DNA of 64,000 nucleotides from an uncultured Pelagibacteraceae bacterium (GTDB taxonomy: Bacteria; Pseudomonadota; Alphaproteobacteria; Pelagibacterales; Pelagibacteraceae): the NCBI GenBank assembly GCA_902557935.1, contig CACECJ010000001.1, positions 248,001 through 312,000 on the forward strand, written 5' to 3'. How positions within the stretch are numbered: the stretch's first letter is position 1; each line of letters starts with the position of its first letter. The notes under the pieces are model-generated. The model did no database searches. It worked only from the letters and a program-made list of their open reading frames with translations, and was not told the origin of the DNA. Shown here in pieces: positions 55,393 to 64,000 of this stretch. A program made the position numbers and the translations under genes.

Positions 55393-57166
55393 ATGAAATC
55401 GGTAGTGTAATATTAATTGTTACGCCATTTCCCTTTTTTTTATTTTTAATTGAAAAATTGCCTGAGTGTTCATTTATAATTTTTGTTACAATTGGCAAAC
55501 CTAATCCTGTTCCAGTTTTTTTAGTCGTGAAATATGGAGTCATTGCTTTTTTAGCGTCTGTAATACCTGGACCGTTGTCTGTCAACCTACAAACTATATA
55601 TTCATTATTGTTGTTAATTTCTATCTCAATATTACCCTTGAATTTAGGGTCTTTTTTTAGTTTTTCAGAAAGTGCTTCGTCTGAATTCTTTATTAAATTT
55701 ATAAACACTCTGTTTAATTGGTTTTCATCACCATCGATAAAATAGTCTTCATCACCAATATTAAATTTAATATCATTTTTAGAAGACATTTTTATTAAAT
55801 GAATTGAATTTTTAACAACTTCTTTCAAATTTATTTTTTTTAAAATTGGTCTTGGCATTCTCGCAAAGTTTGAAAATTCATTTACTAGTTTTTCAATATC
55901 CTTAATCTGCCTATTAATCGTTTCTAAGTATTTTTCAAATCCTTGTTCTTTATCATCTAGCTTGTTTTTGTACTTTTCTCTTAAACTATCTATAGAAAGT
56001 TGAATTGGCGTCAAAGGATTTTTTATTTCATGAGCTAACTTTCTAGCAACTGACTCCCAAGCTTCATATCTCTCATTAATTAACAGCTTATCTTGTTGTT
56101 CTTTTAATCTTTCTATCATTGAGTTAAAGTTACGGTTTAGTTGTTTAATTTCGTCATCCGTTTCTAAGTCTGGGACTTTAACATCAAGTGCGCCTTTACT
56201 AATAGAATCAGATGCACCAATTAAATTTACTATCGGTTTAGTCAATCTAGATGCAAATGTAATTGCTAAAGAAGTAGATAAAAACAAAAGTAATGTAACT
56301 ACGATTATATATATAATAGCAAATGTTACTTTGATACCTGTTTGACTATTTTCAACTGAATAATAAAAGTTAACTGCTTCTTCTGTCTCATTCAAATATC
56401 TTAAAATTTCAGAGTCTATATTTCTAGAAATATATAAATAGGTGTCAACTAAGGATGTGAGCTTGGTCATTACAGTTGTTTTATTTTCAAGATTATTTGA
56501 GATAAAAACTGGCTTACCTTCTAAAACAAGATCATAGTCTTCATCAGAAGGAATAATAAATTCTTCAGATCTATCTCTCACGTCTGAAATTAAAATATTT
56601 CCTAAACTGTCGATTAAGTAAACATCATCTACTTTTCTTAAAATTTTTTCCGCTCTTAAAATATTTCTAAAGCGGTTAGGATTTGAGTAATATTCATTTG
56701 AGACTCTATTTAAACCTACGCTCATTAATATTACGTCTGATAAAACATTTTCTTTACTTTCATCTAAGTAATTCTTTGCCACATCATATGAATTATTTAC
56801 TGCTTTTGTAATTTGTTTATCAAAGTACTTTTGTATTCCAAAATTAAAAATAAATAGAGAGAATATTGCAACTACTAAGGATGGAATAACTGTAAATAAT
56901 GAGAAAATAGAAATATATTTCAAGTTGGTTTGAGCGCCTTTTTTATTTTTTTTTCCAGTATAATAAAATCTATAAAAATTTCTAAAAATAAGACTAAAAA
57001 ATAATAACAATAAGCATATGTCTATAATTAATAGTGTTTGTAGATTTTTATCAGTGAGAGGTACAAAACCCTCATTAATGAAAGTTAAGAAGGTAACAAT
57101 ACCCATGAAAATACATAAAAATGAAGATAAAATTATCCAATTAAAGTTTTTAATAAATTTAAACAT
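55385..57166 (-). CDS. ntrY: Sensor histidine kinase NtrY
   Basis: The 593-aa kinase has four membrane helices (about 11-30, 44-62, 85-110, 280-303), a periplasmic sensor region, HAMP (301-355), and a HisKA domain with phospho-acceptor His379 in KLAHEIKNPL. The ATPase domain has NSDEAL, DNGPGITD and GTGLGL. No PAS domain fits between HAMP and His379, unlike most NtrY proteins of 700 aa or more. It is divergent from ispDF with a 47-bp spacer. Confidence 0.94.
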   Translation of the reverse strand: MFKFIKNFNWIILSSFLCIFMGIVTFLTFINEGFVPLTDKNLQTLLIIDICLLLLFFSLIFRNFYRFYYTGKKNKKGAQTNLKYISIFSLFTVIPSLVVAIFSLFIFNFGIQKYFDKQITKAVNNSYDVAKNYLDESKENVLSDVILMSVGLNRVSNEYYSNPNRFRNILRAEKILRKVDDVYLIDSLGNILISDVRDRSEEFIIPSDEDYDLVLEGKPVFISNNLENKTTVMTKLTSLVDTYLYISRNIDSEILRYLNETEEAVNFYYSVENSQTGIKVTFAIIYIIVVTLLLFLSTSLAITFASRLTKPIVNLIGASDSISKGALDVKVPDLETDDEIKQLNRNFNSMIERLKEQQDKLLINERYEAWESVARKLAHEIKNPLTPIQLSIDSLREKYKNKLDDKEQGFEKYLETINRQIKDIEKLVNEFSNFARMPRPILKKINLKEVVKNSIHLIKMSSKNDIKFNIGDEDYFIDGDENQLNRVFINLIKNSDEALSEKLKKDPKFKGNIEIEINNNNEYIVCRLTDNGPGITDAKKAMTPYFTTKKTGTGLGLPIVTKIINEHSGNFSIKNKKKGNGVTINITLPISYA

Positions 57167-57213
57167 ACTAAATAATAATTAAATTTTTATATAAATATAA
57201 TATAAGTTTAACC

Positions 57214-58359
57214 ATGAGTTTTAATTTAATAATTCTTGCAGGAGGAAATAGCCATAGGTTTAAGTCTAAAATTGGTAAACCATATCAAAAAATTGGAGGT
57301 AAATCATTAATTGAAATTAACATTAATAAAGCTCGAAATTTTAACAAAATCAAAAAGATTATTCTTGTCTACAACAAAAAAGATATAAAACGGGTCAAAT
57401 CGTTAAATTTAAAAAATGTCAAATTAATTGCTGGTGGACAAACTAGACAACAATCTACGTTTAATGCTCTAAAATACCTAGTGAGTCAAAAAGAGATTTC
57501 TAAAGTATTGATTCATGATGTAGCTAGACCAAACTTTTCTAAAAAACTTTTTGCATCCATATTAAAAAATATGAGGAATTTTAAAGCAGTTGTTCCGAAA
57601 ATAAAAATACAAGATGCAATAAAACAAATAATAGACTCAAGTAAAGAAGAATACATAGTGGGGAAAAAAAGAGATAATTTATTTTTAACACAAACACCAC
57701 AAGCCTTTAATTTAAAGGAAATATATCATTTACACAGAACCAACTTTGGTAAATACAGGGATGATGATATTTCTTTATACATGGATCTTAATAGGGTTAA
57801 GTTTATTGAAGGTGAGAAAAGTAATTTTAAAATTACGGATAAAGCAGATTTAGAACATCTTAGGAATATTTATGAGTCTAAACAAAATATTGGAATAGGG
57901 TTTGACGTACACAGACTAGTTCCTAAGAGAAAACTTTATTTGGCTGGTTTAAAAATAAAATCTAAATTAGGAACATTGGGGCACTCAGATGGTGATCCAG
58001 TTCTTCACTCTATTACTGATGCAATTTTAGGTGCTTGCCGTATGGGAGATATAGGACAAATGTTTTCAGATAAAAGTAAAAAATTTAAAAATATAAGATC
58101 TACTATTCTACTTAAAAAGGTAATAAATCAGATAAAGATGAAAGGATATTTTATAAATAATATCGATCTAAATATTATTACCCAAACACCAAAAATTAAT
58201 AGTTTTAAAATTAGAATGATTAATAATATTTCTAAGCTTTGTGAAATTGCCAAAAATCAAATTAATATAAAAGGAAAAACAACTGAGAAATTAGGTGTCA
58301 TAGGTAAAGAAAAAGCTATAGCGTGTGAAACAATATGTTCAGTTATAAGGTATGATTAA
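57214..58359 (+). CDS. ispDF: Bifunctional IspD/IspF isoprenoid synthesis enzyme
   Basis: The 381-aa fusion carries out two MEP-pathway steps: CTP-dependent activation of 2-C-methylerythritol 4-phosphate (N-terminal IspD), and cyclisation by IspF. The IspD half shows IILAGGNSHRFKS and the IspF half, from about residue 225, begins GIGFDVHRLV and has LGHSDGDPVLHSITDAILGA, which supplies metal ligands. The fusion is typical of alphaproteobacteria. It overlaps pgpA by 8 bp. Confidence 0.96.
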   Translation: MSFNLIILAGGNSHRFKSKIGKPYQKIGGKSLIEININKARNFNKIKKIILVYNKKDIKRVKSLNLKNVKLIAGGQTRQQSTFNALKYLVSQKEISKVLIHDVARPNFSKKLFASILKNMRNFKAVVPKIKIQDAIKQIIDSSKEEYIVGKKRDNLFLTQTPQAFNLKEIYHLHRTNFGKYRDDDISLYMDLNRVKFIEGEKSNFKITDKADLEHLRNIYESKQNIGIGFDVHRLVPKRKLYLAGLKIKSKLGTLGHSDGDPVLHSITDAILGACRMGDIGQMFSDKSKKFKNIRSTILLKKVINQIKMKGYFINNIDLNIITQTPKINSFKIRMINNISKLCEIAKNQINIKGKTTEKLGVIGKEKAIACETICSVIRYD

Positions 58360-58855
58360 AAAAATAAATTATTTATTTGTTACATGTTTTGGCATCGGAT
58401 CTTTTAGATTTGCTCCAGGTACTATAGCTTCTCTTATTACTACTATTTTTTTGTACAGTTTATTTCATATAGTTAATCTATCTAACATCATAATTTTAAT
58501 AATTTTATCTATTGTTTTTATATATTCATTTTATGCAGTTTCTGAATATATAAAATATAACGAAAACAAAGATCCTAAAGAAATCGTAGTAGATGAATTT
58601 ATTGGTCAATCTCTTCCAATTTATCTTTATGAAGTTTCACACGGCACATCAAAAGACTCGAAGGAAGCAGTTTTGTTTTATTTATATATTTTTATACTAT
58701 TTAGATTTTTTGATATAAAAAAACCATTTCCAATTAATTTCTTTGATAAGAAATTTAAGAATAGTTTTGGCGTAATATTTGATGATGTAATTGCCGGATT
58801 TTATGTTGTTCTTACATTAATAATTTTTATGGTAATTAAATCTAAGTTTCTGTAA
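58352..58855 (+). CDS. pgpA: Phosphatidylglycerophosphatase A
   Basis: PgpA removes phosphate from phosphatidylglycerophosphate to make phosphatidylglycerol at the inner membrane. The 167-aa protein has four hydrophobic segments, the N-terminal FGIGSFRFAPGTIASL, the acidic VVDEFIGQSLPI and FRFFDIKKPFPI, all family signatures. It overlaps ispDF by 8 bp and cinA by 1 bp. Confidence 0.93.
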   Translation: MIKKINYLFVTCFGIGSFRFAPGTIASLITTIFLYSLFHIVNLSNIIILIILSIVFIYSFYAVSEYIKYNENKDPKEIVVDEFIGQSLPIYLYEVSHGTSKDSKEAVLFYLYIFILFRFFDIKKPFPINFFDKKFKNSFGVIFDDVIAGFYVVLTLIIFMVIKSKFL

Positions 58856-59331
58856 TGACTTTTAATAAAAAAATAATTTCATCGCTTAGAAGAAAAAAAC
58901 TAAAAATTGCTATTGCTGAATCATGCACTGGAGGGATGCTTTCAAGTATTATTACTTCAGTTAGCGGATCATCAAAAGTTTTTACAATGGGTTTGGTTAC
59001 CTATTCTAATCAAGCCAAAACAGGGTTATTGAAAGTTCCTAAAAAAATAATTAAAAAATTTGGCGCTGTAAGTGTTCAATGTTGTTTGGCTATGGTTAAT
59101 AACCTAAGCAAAATTAGTAAATCAAAAGTCTGTGTTTCAATAACAGGAATAGCTGGTCCTAAAGGAGGATCTAAACAAAAACCAGTGGGCTTGGTTTACA
59201 TTGGAATTAGAGTTGGAAAAAGAGTTATTGTGCATAAATGTAATTTTAAAAATAAAGGTAGAGCTTACATTCAAAGACAAACGGTAAAAAAATCACTCAA
59301 TTTATTATCTAAATTGATTAGTGCCAATTAA
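58855..59331 (+). CDS. pncC: CinA C-terminal-type nicotinamide-nucleotide amidase
   Basis: The 158-aa protein is the stand-alone CinA C-terminal domain, which deamidates nicotinamide mononucleotide in pyridine salvage. It has AESCTGGMLSSIITSVSGSS near the N-terminus, VTYSNQAKTGLL and ITGIAGPKGGS. The N-terminal MoCF-like domain of full CinA is absent, which is common in alphaproteobacteria. It overlaps pgpA by 1 bp and lies convergent to the next gene across 55 bp. Confidence 0.92.
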   Translation: MTFNKKIISSLRRKKLKIAIAESCTGGMLSSIITSVSGSSKVFTMGLVTYSNQAKTGLLKVPKKIIKKFGAVSVQCCLAMVNNLSKISKSKVCVSITGIAGPKGGSKQKPVGLVYIGIRVGKRVIVHKCNFKNKGRAYIQRQTVKKSLNLLSKLISAN

Positions 59332-59386
59332 TTTCACTGCCTAGAGTTTGCTCAAAAAATGCTCTTGTTTCTTTATCTGCTAAATT

Positions 59387-59698
59387 TTAAACCGGGTAGC
59401 TAAACTCTGGGTTAACAATTACATCTAAAAGATGTGCTGTAAAGCTGTTTAGCAATAAAAAGATACCAAAAGCTACTAGATAAAGGATAAAAACTAAAAA
59501 ATTTCTAGCCCTTTTTCTCTCTAATAGTTTTTTATCTTCGGGTATCCATTCTTTAGTTTTAGACTTAAAATCATAAGAGAACATCCAATAAGTTAAATTA
59601 GTTTCGTTAGGATCTCCTGTTCTAATTGTTTTAATATATGAAGATAAGAATTTAAAAGTTAAAATAAATAAGATTAATAAAGATGATATTGTAAACAT
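59387..59698 (-). CDS. Conserved-looking small membrane protein, unknown function
   Basis: I do not recognise this 103-aa protein. It has two hydrophobic segments (about residues 2-21 and 68-92) around a polar loop with TGDPNETNLTYWMFSYDFKSK in two parts, rich in aromatic residues. The ATG overlaps the stop of the ratA-like gene by 1 bp. It may be a membrane partner of that gene, but nothing beyond position supports this. Confidence 0.62.
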   Translation of the reverse strand: MFTISSLLILFILTFKFLSSYIKTIRTGDPNETNLTYWMFSYDFKSKTKEWIPEDKKLLERKRARNFLVFILYLVAFGIFLLLNSFTAHLLDVIVNPEFSYPV

Positions 59699-60141
59699 TA
59701 TTTATATAAATTAATTGCTCTTTCTTCAAAAGCTTTGGCAATTTTATTTAACCCAAGCTCAAAAGATTTTTTCATTATTCCATTCAAAATCGGATTTTTC
59801 AATTCAAAATCAATAAAAAACTCTAACTGTGTCGAATTGTTAACTTCTTTAAATTTCCACTCATTTTTAAGATGTTTTAGTGGTCCATCAAGGTTAGTAA
59901 CTATAATCGTATCTTTTTCTTTGTAATAAGATACGTGACTTGAAAAAGTTTCATTCAAAATGCTTTTCCCTACTTTTAAATCTCCATTAAAGGTTATTAA
60001 ATCTGCACTTTCGTTTTTATCATAAATTTTACCTTCAATACACCATGGAACAAACTCTGGATATTTTTCGATATCAAGAACCATTTCAACTAATTGTTCT
60101 TTTTTACAAGGAATAATTTTTTTTATTGATGCGTAAGACAT
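59698..60141 (-). CDS. RatA/Coq10-family START-domain protein
   Basis: The 147-aa protein has the START-like hot-dog/helix-grip fold of RatA and Coq10. It starts [26 protein letters not shown] and has [14 protein letters not shown] and [10 protein letters not shown]. Coq10 proteins bind ubiquinone; E. coli RatA was described as a toxin. In alphaproteobacteria this gene usually follows lipA, as here, and a quinone or lipid role is likelier. It overlaps lipA by 19 bp. Confidence 0.85.
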   Translation of the reverse strand: MSYASIKKIIPCKKEQLVEMVLDIEKYPEFVPWCIEGKIYDKNESADLITFNGDLKVGKSILNETFSSHVSYYKEKDTIIVTNLDGPLKHLKNEWKFKEVNNSTQLEFFIDFELKNPILNGIMKKSFELGLNKIAKAFEERAINLYK

Positions 60142-61067
60142 TCAAGCTGTTTGTTTCTTGCGTCTTGCAATTTCCTAAAATCTTCATCTGCGTGATAAGA
60201 AGATCTTGTGAGAGGTGATGAAGAAACAAGTAAAAACCCTTTTGTCTTTGCAATATTCTCAAACTCGTTAAATTCTTCGGGATGGTAGTATCGATTTAGT
60301 GGATGATGTTTAGGAGAAGGTTGTAAGTATTGGCCTATAGTAATAAAATCAACTTCAGCAGATCTAAGATCATCCATAACTTGAATTACTTCATCTTTAT
60401 TTTCACCTAGACCAACCATTATTCCAGATTTTGTAAAAACTTTTTTATTAGATTTTTTTGCGTTCTTTAAAAGCTCCAAAGAAGCAAAGTATCGCGCGCC
60501 TGGTCTAACTGTAGTATAAAGTCTGGGGACTGTTTCTATATTATGATTAAAAACATCAAGATTAGCTTCTAAAACTTTTTTATAAGCATCACCTTTTCTT
60601 AAAAAATCAGGCGTTAAGACTTCGATAGATGTTTTGGGATTTTTTTCTCTAATAGCTTGAACAACTTTATAAAAATGCTCTGATCCACCATCATCAAGAT
60701 CATCTCTGTCTACCGAGGTGATAACTACATGTTTTAAATTTAAGCTTTTTACAGCTTTAGCAATTTTAGCTGGTTCATAAATATCTAAATCATTTGGTTT
60801 TCCAGTTTTCACATCGCAAAACGCACATGCCCTTGTACATGTATCCCCCATGATCATGAATGTTGCGTGTTTTTTGCTCCAACATTCAGTAATATTTGGG
60901 CAGTTTGCTTCCTGACAAACAGTAACAAGATTATTTTGATTAACTACTTGTTTCGTTTGGAAGAAAATTTGTGAGTCTACTATCTTTGATCTAATCCATT
61001 CTGGCTTTTTTTTAATTGGATTGATTGGTTTGTTGACTTTTTCCGGATGTCTAGGTTTCTGGCTCAT
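60123..61067 (-). CDS. lipA: Lipoyl synthase
   Basis: LipA inserts two sulfur atoms into octanoyl groups on lipoyl domains of pyruvate and 2-oxoglutarate dehydrogenase and the glycine cleavage system. The 314-aa radical SAM protein has the auxiliary-cluster cysteines 51, 56 and 62 ([13 protein letters not shown]) and the SAM cluster Cys77, 81 and 84 (CTRACAFC). It overlaps ftsB by 4 bp. The pdh genes that usually sit between ftsB and lipA in alphaproteobacteria are missing here. Confidence 0.96.
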   Translation of the reverse strand: MSQKPRHPEKVNKPINPIKKKPEWIRSKIVDSQIFFQTKQVVNQNNLVTVCQEANCPNITECWSKKHATFMIMGDTCTRACAFCDVKTGKPNDLDIYEPAKIAKAVKSLNLKHVVITSVDRDDLDDGGSEHFYKVVQAIREKNPKTSIEVLTPDFLRKGDAYKKVLEANLDVFNHNIETVPRLYTTVRPGARYFASLELLKNAKKSNKKVFTKSGIMVGLGENKDEVIQVMDDLRSAEVDFITIGQYLQPSPKHHPLNRYYHPEEFNEFENIAKTKGFLLVSSSPLTRSSYHADEDFRKLQDARNKQLECLTHQ

Positions 61068-61357
61068 TTTAATTTAATAATAATCTCATCTTTTGTTCCA
61101 TATTTAAATTTTTCTCTGTAGAGCATGTCTAAATAATCAAAATCATTTTTTTTAATCAATGCTATTTTATGCTCCAAGTCGTCTAATTTACTTATCAGCT
61201 CTTTTTCTTTATTCTTAAGTTCTTTATAAACATTTTTTTTATCGAAATAAGAGATTAAACCTCTTTCGCCTCCAATCAAATTAATACCTATGTAAAGAGT
61301 AAAAAAGATATTAAATAATACAAATTTTTTTTTCTTTAAACTTTCAATAAGTCGCAT
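61064..61357 (-). CDS. ftsB: Septum formation initiator FtsB/DivIC
   Basis: FtsB is a bitopic membrane protein of the divisome that joins FtsL and FtsQ. The 97-aa protein has an N-terminal membrane helix (about residues 11-29), a coiled coil ([20 protein letters not shown]) and the C-terminal block [19 protein letters not shown]. It lies 3 bp after eno and overlaps lipA by 4 bp, a position standard for alphaproteobacteria. Confidence 0.9.
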   Translation of the reverse strand: MRLIESLKKKKFVLFNIFFTLYIGINLIGGERGLISYFDKKNVYKELKNKEKELISKLDDLEHKIALIKKNDFDYLDMLYREKFKYGTKDEIIIKLK

Positions 61358-61360
61358 CTA

Positions 61361-62617
61361 TTAGATTTTAGCCATTTTGGCTTGATTGCCAAGTTCTTCC
61401 TCAATACGCAATAACCTGTTGTATTTAGCTACTCTTTCAGATCTTGCCAAAGATCCAGTTTTAATTTGAGAGGACATTGTAGCCGAAGCCAAATCAGCAA
61501 TAAATGTATCTTCACTGTCGCCTGACCTGTGCGAAATGATTGTTTTAAAATTTGCAGTTTTAGCCATTGATATTACCTCTAGAGTTTCAGTTAACGTTCC
61601 AATTTGATTAGGTTTAACTAAAATAGAATTTGCTGACTTTTCTTTAATTCCTTTGTTCAAACGCTTTGAATTAGTAACAAATAGATCATCTCCCACTATC
61701 TGAACATTGCTCCCTATTTCGTTTGTAATTTTTTTCCATGAATCCCAGTCCTCTTCAGCAAAAGGATCCTCGATTGATTTTATAGGATAACTAGATGTTA
61801 ATTTTTTGTAGTAACCAATATTGTCTTCAACTGATGTATAACTTGAAGATTGAATTGAGTATTCACCTTTCTCATTAATTAATTCATTAGCTGCTACATC
61901 CAAACAAATAACTATATCTTTGCCAGGTTTAAGATTTGACTTTTCAATTGAATTAACGATTAATTCTAAGGCTTGCTCGTTGGTATTGATTGATGGAGCG
62001 AATCCACCCTCATCGCCTACATTTGTAAGCATCTTTTTAGATTTTAATAAACTTTTTAAACTTTGAATAACAATATAACACTTCTCTATAGCGTCCATAA
62101 AATTTTTAGCTGAGTCAGGTCTAATCATAAATTCTTGAATGTTTAAGTCATTGTCTGCATGTGCACCACCATTAATTATATTCATAAGTGGTATAGGTAA
62201 AGAAAAATTATTTCCCAAGTATTTGAATAGAGATTTTTTGTTTGATAAAGCTGAACATTTTGAATTCGCTAGTGAAACTGCTAGAGTGGCATTAGCTCCT
62301 AAGTTTGTTTTATTTTCACTTCCATCTAATTCTAATAAAACTTTATCAATTTTTTTTTGATCATTTGATTCAAGTCCTTTTAGTTTATTTGAAATTTGAT
62401 TATTTATATTTTCAACAGCAATATTTACACTTTTACCTAAAAATTTATTCTTATCTCCGTCTCTAAGTTCGTGGGCCTCAAATGCACCTGTTGATGCACC
62501 CGATGGAGATATCGCAGTGGCAGATATATCATTTTCCAAAAAAACTTCAGCCTCTACTGTTGGATTTCCTCTGCTGTCAAAGACCTGTCTACCTTTTATG
62601 CTTTTAATTTTTGCCAT
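61361..62617 (-). CDS. eno: Enolase
   Basis: Enolase converts 2-phosphoglycerate to phosphoenolpyruvate, the substrate of pyk at 40050. The 418-aa protein has SIKGRQVFDSRGNPTVE, SPSGASTGAFEAHELRDGD, SIEDPFAEEDWD (metal ligand Glu/Asp), ILVKPNQIGTLTET and HRSGDSEDTFIADLA. It is 2 bp after kdsA and 3 bp before ftsB. Confidence 0.97.
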   Translation of the reverse strand: MAKIKSIKGRQVFDSRGNPTVEAEVFLENDISATAISPSGASTGAFEAHELRDGDKNKFLGKSVNIAVENINNQISNKLKGLESNDQKKIDKVLLELDGSENKTNLGANATLAVSLANSKCSALSNKKSLFKYLGNNFSLPIPLMNIINGGAHADNDLNIQEFMIRPDSAKNFMDAIEKCYIVIQSLKSLLKSKKMLTNVGDEGGFAPSINTNEQALELIVNSIEKSNLKPGKDIVICLDVAANELINEKGEYSIQSSSYTSVEDNIGYYKKLTSSYPIKSIEDPFAEEDWDSWKKITNEIGSNVQIVGDDLFVTNSKRLNKGIKEKSANSILVKPNQIGTLTETLEVISMAKTANFKTIISHRSGDSEDTFIADLASATMSSQIKTGSLARSERVAKYNRLLRIEEELGNQAKMAKI

Positions 62618-62619
62618 TC

Positions 62620-63441
62620 TTATTTAACTATCTTGTCGATCTCTGCAAGTTTTTTTAGCAAAGTTTTAACTTCATTTATTGGAACCATATTTGGTCCATC
62701 TGAAGGTGCATTATCTGGATCTTCATGGGTTTCCATAAAAATTGCTCCAACACCAACAGCTATTGCTGCTCTTGCTAGATGAGGAACAAACTCTCTTTGT
62801 CCGCCACTTTTCTCACCCATGCCGCCTGGTTGCTGCACTGAATGTGTAGCATCAAAAACAATTGGAAACCCAAATTTAGACATTATTGGCAAAGATCTCA
62901 TGTCCGACACAAGAGTATTATAACCAAAGCTAGCTCCTCTCTCAGTAATCAATATATTTTTATTACCAGTGTCTTCAATTTTTTTAATTACATTAGCCAT
63001 ATCCCAAGGAGCTAAAAATTGTCCTTTCTTTACATTTATAATTTTACCTGTTTTTGCTGCAGCGATTAATAAATCGGTTTGTCTGCACAAAAAAGCAGGA
63101 ATTTGTAAAACGTCAACGTGATTAGCAACAACTGAACATTGATCTGCTGTATGAACATCAGTTAAAACTGGAATTCCAACCTCTTCTCTTATCTTATCAA
63201 AAATTGGAAGCGATTTATCTAAACCTAAACCTCTTTTGCCTTTTAAACTTGTTCTGTTTGCTTTATCAAAAGATGTTTTGTATATGAGATTTATCCCTAA
63301 ATCACCCGTAATTTTTTTTAGTTCTGTTGAAATTTTTATCGCATGGTCTTCGCTTTCCAGCTGGCAGGGTCCAGCAATTAATGTAAATGGTTTATTGTTA
63401 GCAATTTCAAAATTAGAGCATTTTACTTTATGATTAGTCAT
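62620..63441 (-). CDS. kdsA: 3-deoxy-8-phosphooctulonate synthase (KDO-8-P synthase)
   Basis: KdsA condenses phosphoenolpyruvate with arabinose 5-phosphate for lipopolysaccharide core sugar, showing a Gram-negative outer membrane. The 273-aa TIM-barrel protein has [32 protein letters not shown] and [12 protein letters not shown]. It overlaps pyrG by 4 bp and precedes eno by 2 bp, the usual pyrG-kdsA-eno order. Confidence 0.96.
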   Translation of the reverse strand: MTNHKVKCSNFEIANNKPFTLIAGPCQLESEDHAIKISTELKKITGDLGINLIYKTSFDKANRTSLKGKRGLGLDKSLPIFDKIREEVGIPVLTDVHTADQCSVVANHVDVLQIPAFLCRQTDLLIAAAKTGKIINVKKGQFLAPWDMANVIKKIEDTGNKNILITERGASFGYNTLVSDMRSLPIMSKFGFPIVFDATHSVQQPGGMGEKSGGQREFVPHLARAAIAVGVGAIFMETHEDPDNAPSDGPNMVPINEVKTLLKKLAEIDKIVK

Positions 63442-64000
63442 TTTTCTGATTTTACTTTTGCAGCTTTAATAAATGAGGAGAATAAAGGATGTGGCTTTAA
63501 AGGTCTAGATTTAAATTCAGGATGAAATTGAACTCCTATAAACCACGGATGATCTTTCAATTCTATAGTTTCTGGTAGTTTTTTATCTGGAGAAAGTCCT
63601 GAAAAGATCATTCCTTTATTTTCAAATTTCTCTTTAAAATTAATATTAACTTCATACCTGTGACGATGTCTTTCATATATTTTATATGATTTGTAAATTT
63701 TGCTTATTTTTGTGTCTTTTTTAAGTCTTGCTTCATAACTTCCTAAACGCATAGTGCCTCCTAAATCTTTATTAGTTCCTCTTATTAATTTGCCGTCTTT
63801 TATCCATTCATTCATTAGACCAACAACTGATGCTTTGGAGGGTCCAAATTCACTAGATGTTGCTTTTTTGATATTTAATTTGTTTCTAGCAAATTCAATT
63901 ACGGCCATTTGCATACCAAAGCAAATCCCAAGAAAAGGTACCTTATTTTCTCTAGCGTATTTTACTGCAGCTATTTTTCCTTCTGTTCCTCTCTTTCCGA
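63438..64000 (-). CDS. pyrG: CTP synthase, C-terminal glutaminase part (5' end outside window)
   Basis: The frame runs without a stop to the right edge and encodes the glutamine amidotransferase domain. From the edge it reads [20 protein letters not shown], then [12 protein letters not shown] with the nucleophile Cys, and later [12 protein letters not shown] with the catalytic His and Glu. CTP synthase makes CTP from UTP, ATP and glutamine. An internal ATG at 63914 is not a real start because the upstream sequence is conserved. The synthase domain lies beyond 64000. Confidence 0.95.
   Translation of the reverse strand, partial: GKRGTEGKIAAVKYARENKVPFLGICFGMQMAVIEFARNKLNIKKATSSEFGPSKASVVGLMNEWIKDGKLIRGTNKDLGGTMRLGSYEARLKKDTKISKIYKSYKIYERHRHRYEVNINFKEKFENKGMIFSGLSPDKKLPETIELKDHPWFIGVQFHPEFKSRPLKPHPLFSSFIKAAKVKSEK

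Noticed and set aside
63912-63914. ATG at 63914 as the start of pyrG
   Set aside because: Conserved CTP synthase residues, including the catalytic Cys region, continue in frame to 64000, so the gene is cut by the window edge.
1-64000. Search for CRISPR arrays, IS elements, prophage, rRNA and riboswitches
   Set aside because: No regularly spaced repeats, transposase, integrase or rRNA sequence was seen, and none of the spacers resembled a glycine or SAM riboswitch. A covariance-model search would be needed to exclude small RNAs.

Overview
The window is strongly AT-rich, densely coded bacterial chromosome with mostly 0-50 bp between genes. It looks like a streamlined alphaproteobacterium of the SAR11 group (Pelagibacterales). 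The reasons are the alphaproteobacterial gene blocks (argS - small protein - nagZ - scpAB - tatABC - serS; ntrY-ntrX-trkA-trkH; ispDF - pgpA - cinA - ratA - lipA - ftsB - eno - kdsA - pyrG), the lysine- and asparagine-rich proteins, and the small repertoire built around ABC transporters. There is no phage, IS element, CRISPR array or rRNA. No gene-free stretch exceeds about 180 bp.

Layout. 1-3851 (-): ssb, gyrA, coaD and a cyclophilin running off the left edge. 3953-7462 (+): uvrA and a PuuD-like membrane protein. 7463-18231 (-): secretion (secF, secD, yajC, tatCBA), chromosome partition (scpAB), serS, nagZ, argS, dgt. 18263-19353 (+): erpA, xth. 19346-24915 (-): a mannose-1-phosphate guanylyltransferase-like gene, ilvD, valS. 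25097-25294 (+): tRNA-Cys and tRNA-Asn, facing an XRE regulator. 25803-27494: an exported DUF6134-like protein and cysK, divergent. 27489-31764 (-): the aap general amino-acid ABC transporter. 31923-37814 (-): zapE, galE, tRNA-Arg and a ferric-iron ABC transporter with two canonical Fur boxes, facing a 71-aa tail-anchored protein (+).

38120-51231 is a carbon-metabolism block: a FAH-family hydratase and pfkA (-), pyk with a 57-aa ORF (+), then gap, a complete glycerol ABC transporter (glpV, S, T, P, Q and a DUF2160 protein), glpK and gpsA (-). Together these import glycerol, phosphorylate it, oxidise it to DHAP with soluble GpsA (no glpD is seen) and feed triose phosphate into lower glycolysis. 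51232-57166 (-) holds potassium uptake (trkH, trkA) and the NtrYX two-component system. 57214-59331 (+) has ispDF, pgpA and cinA. 59387-64000 (-) has two small genes, lipA, ftsB, eno, kdsA and the 3' part of pyrG.

Most striking points: tandem Fur boxes that overlap both the futA start and a good rightward promoter for an undescribed 71-aa membrane protein; pfkA plus pyk in a SAR11-like background, suggesting a subclade III-like lineage; intrinsic hairpins directly after the binding-protein genes of two ABC operons; an NtrX without the GAFTGA motif; a galE that starts 9 nt after a tRNA; and nearly universal overlap of convergent gene ends. I saw no defence island or obviously new multi-gene system. 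The best candidates for novelty are the small proteins and regulatory sites.
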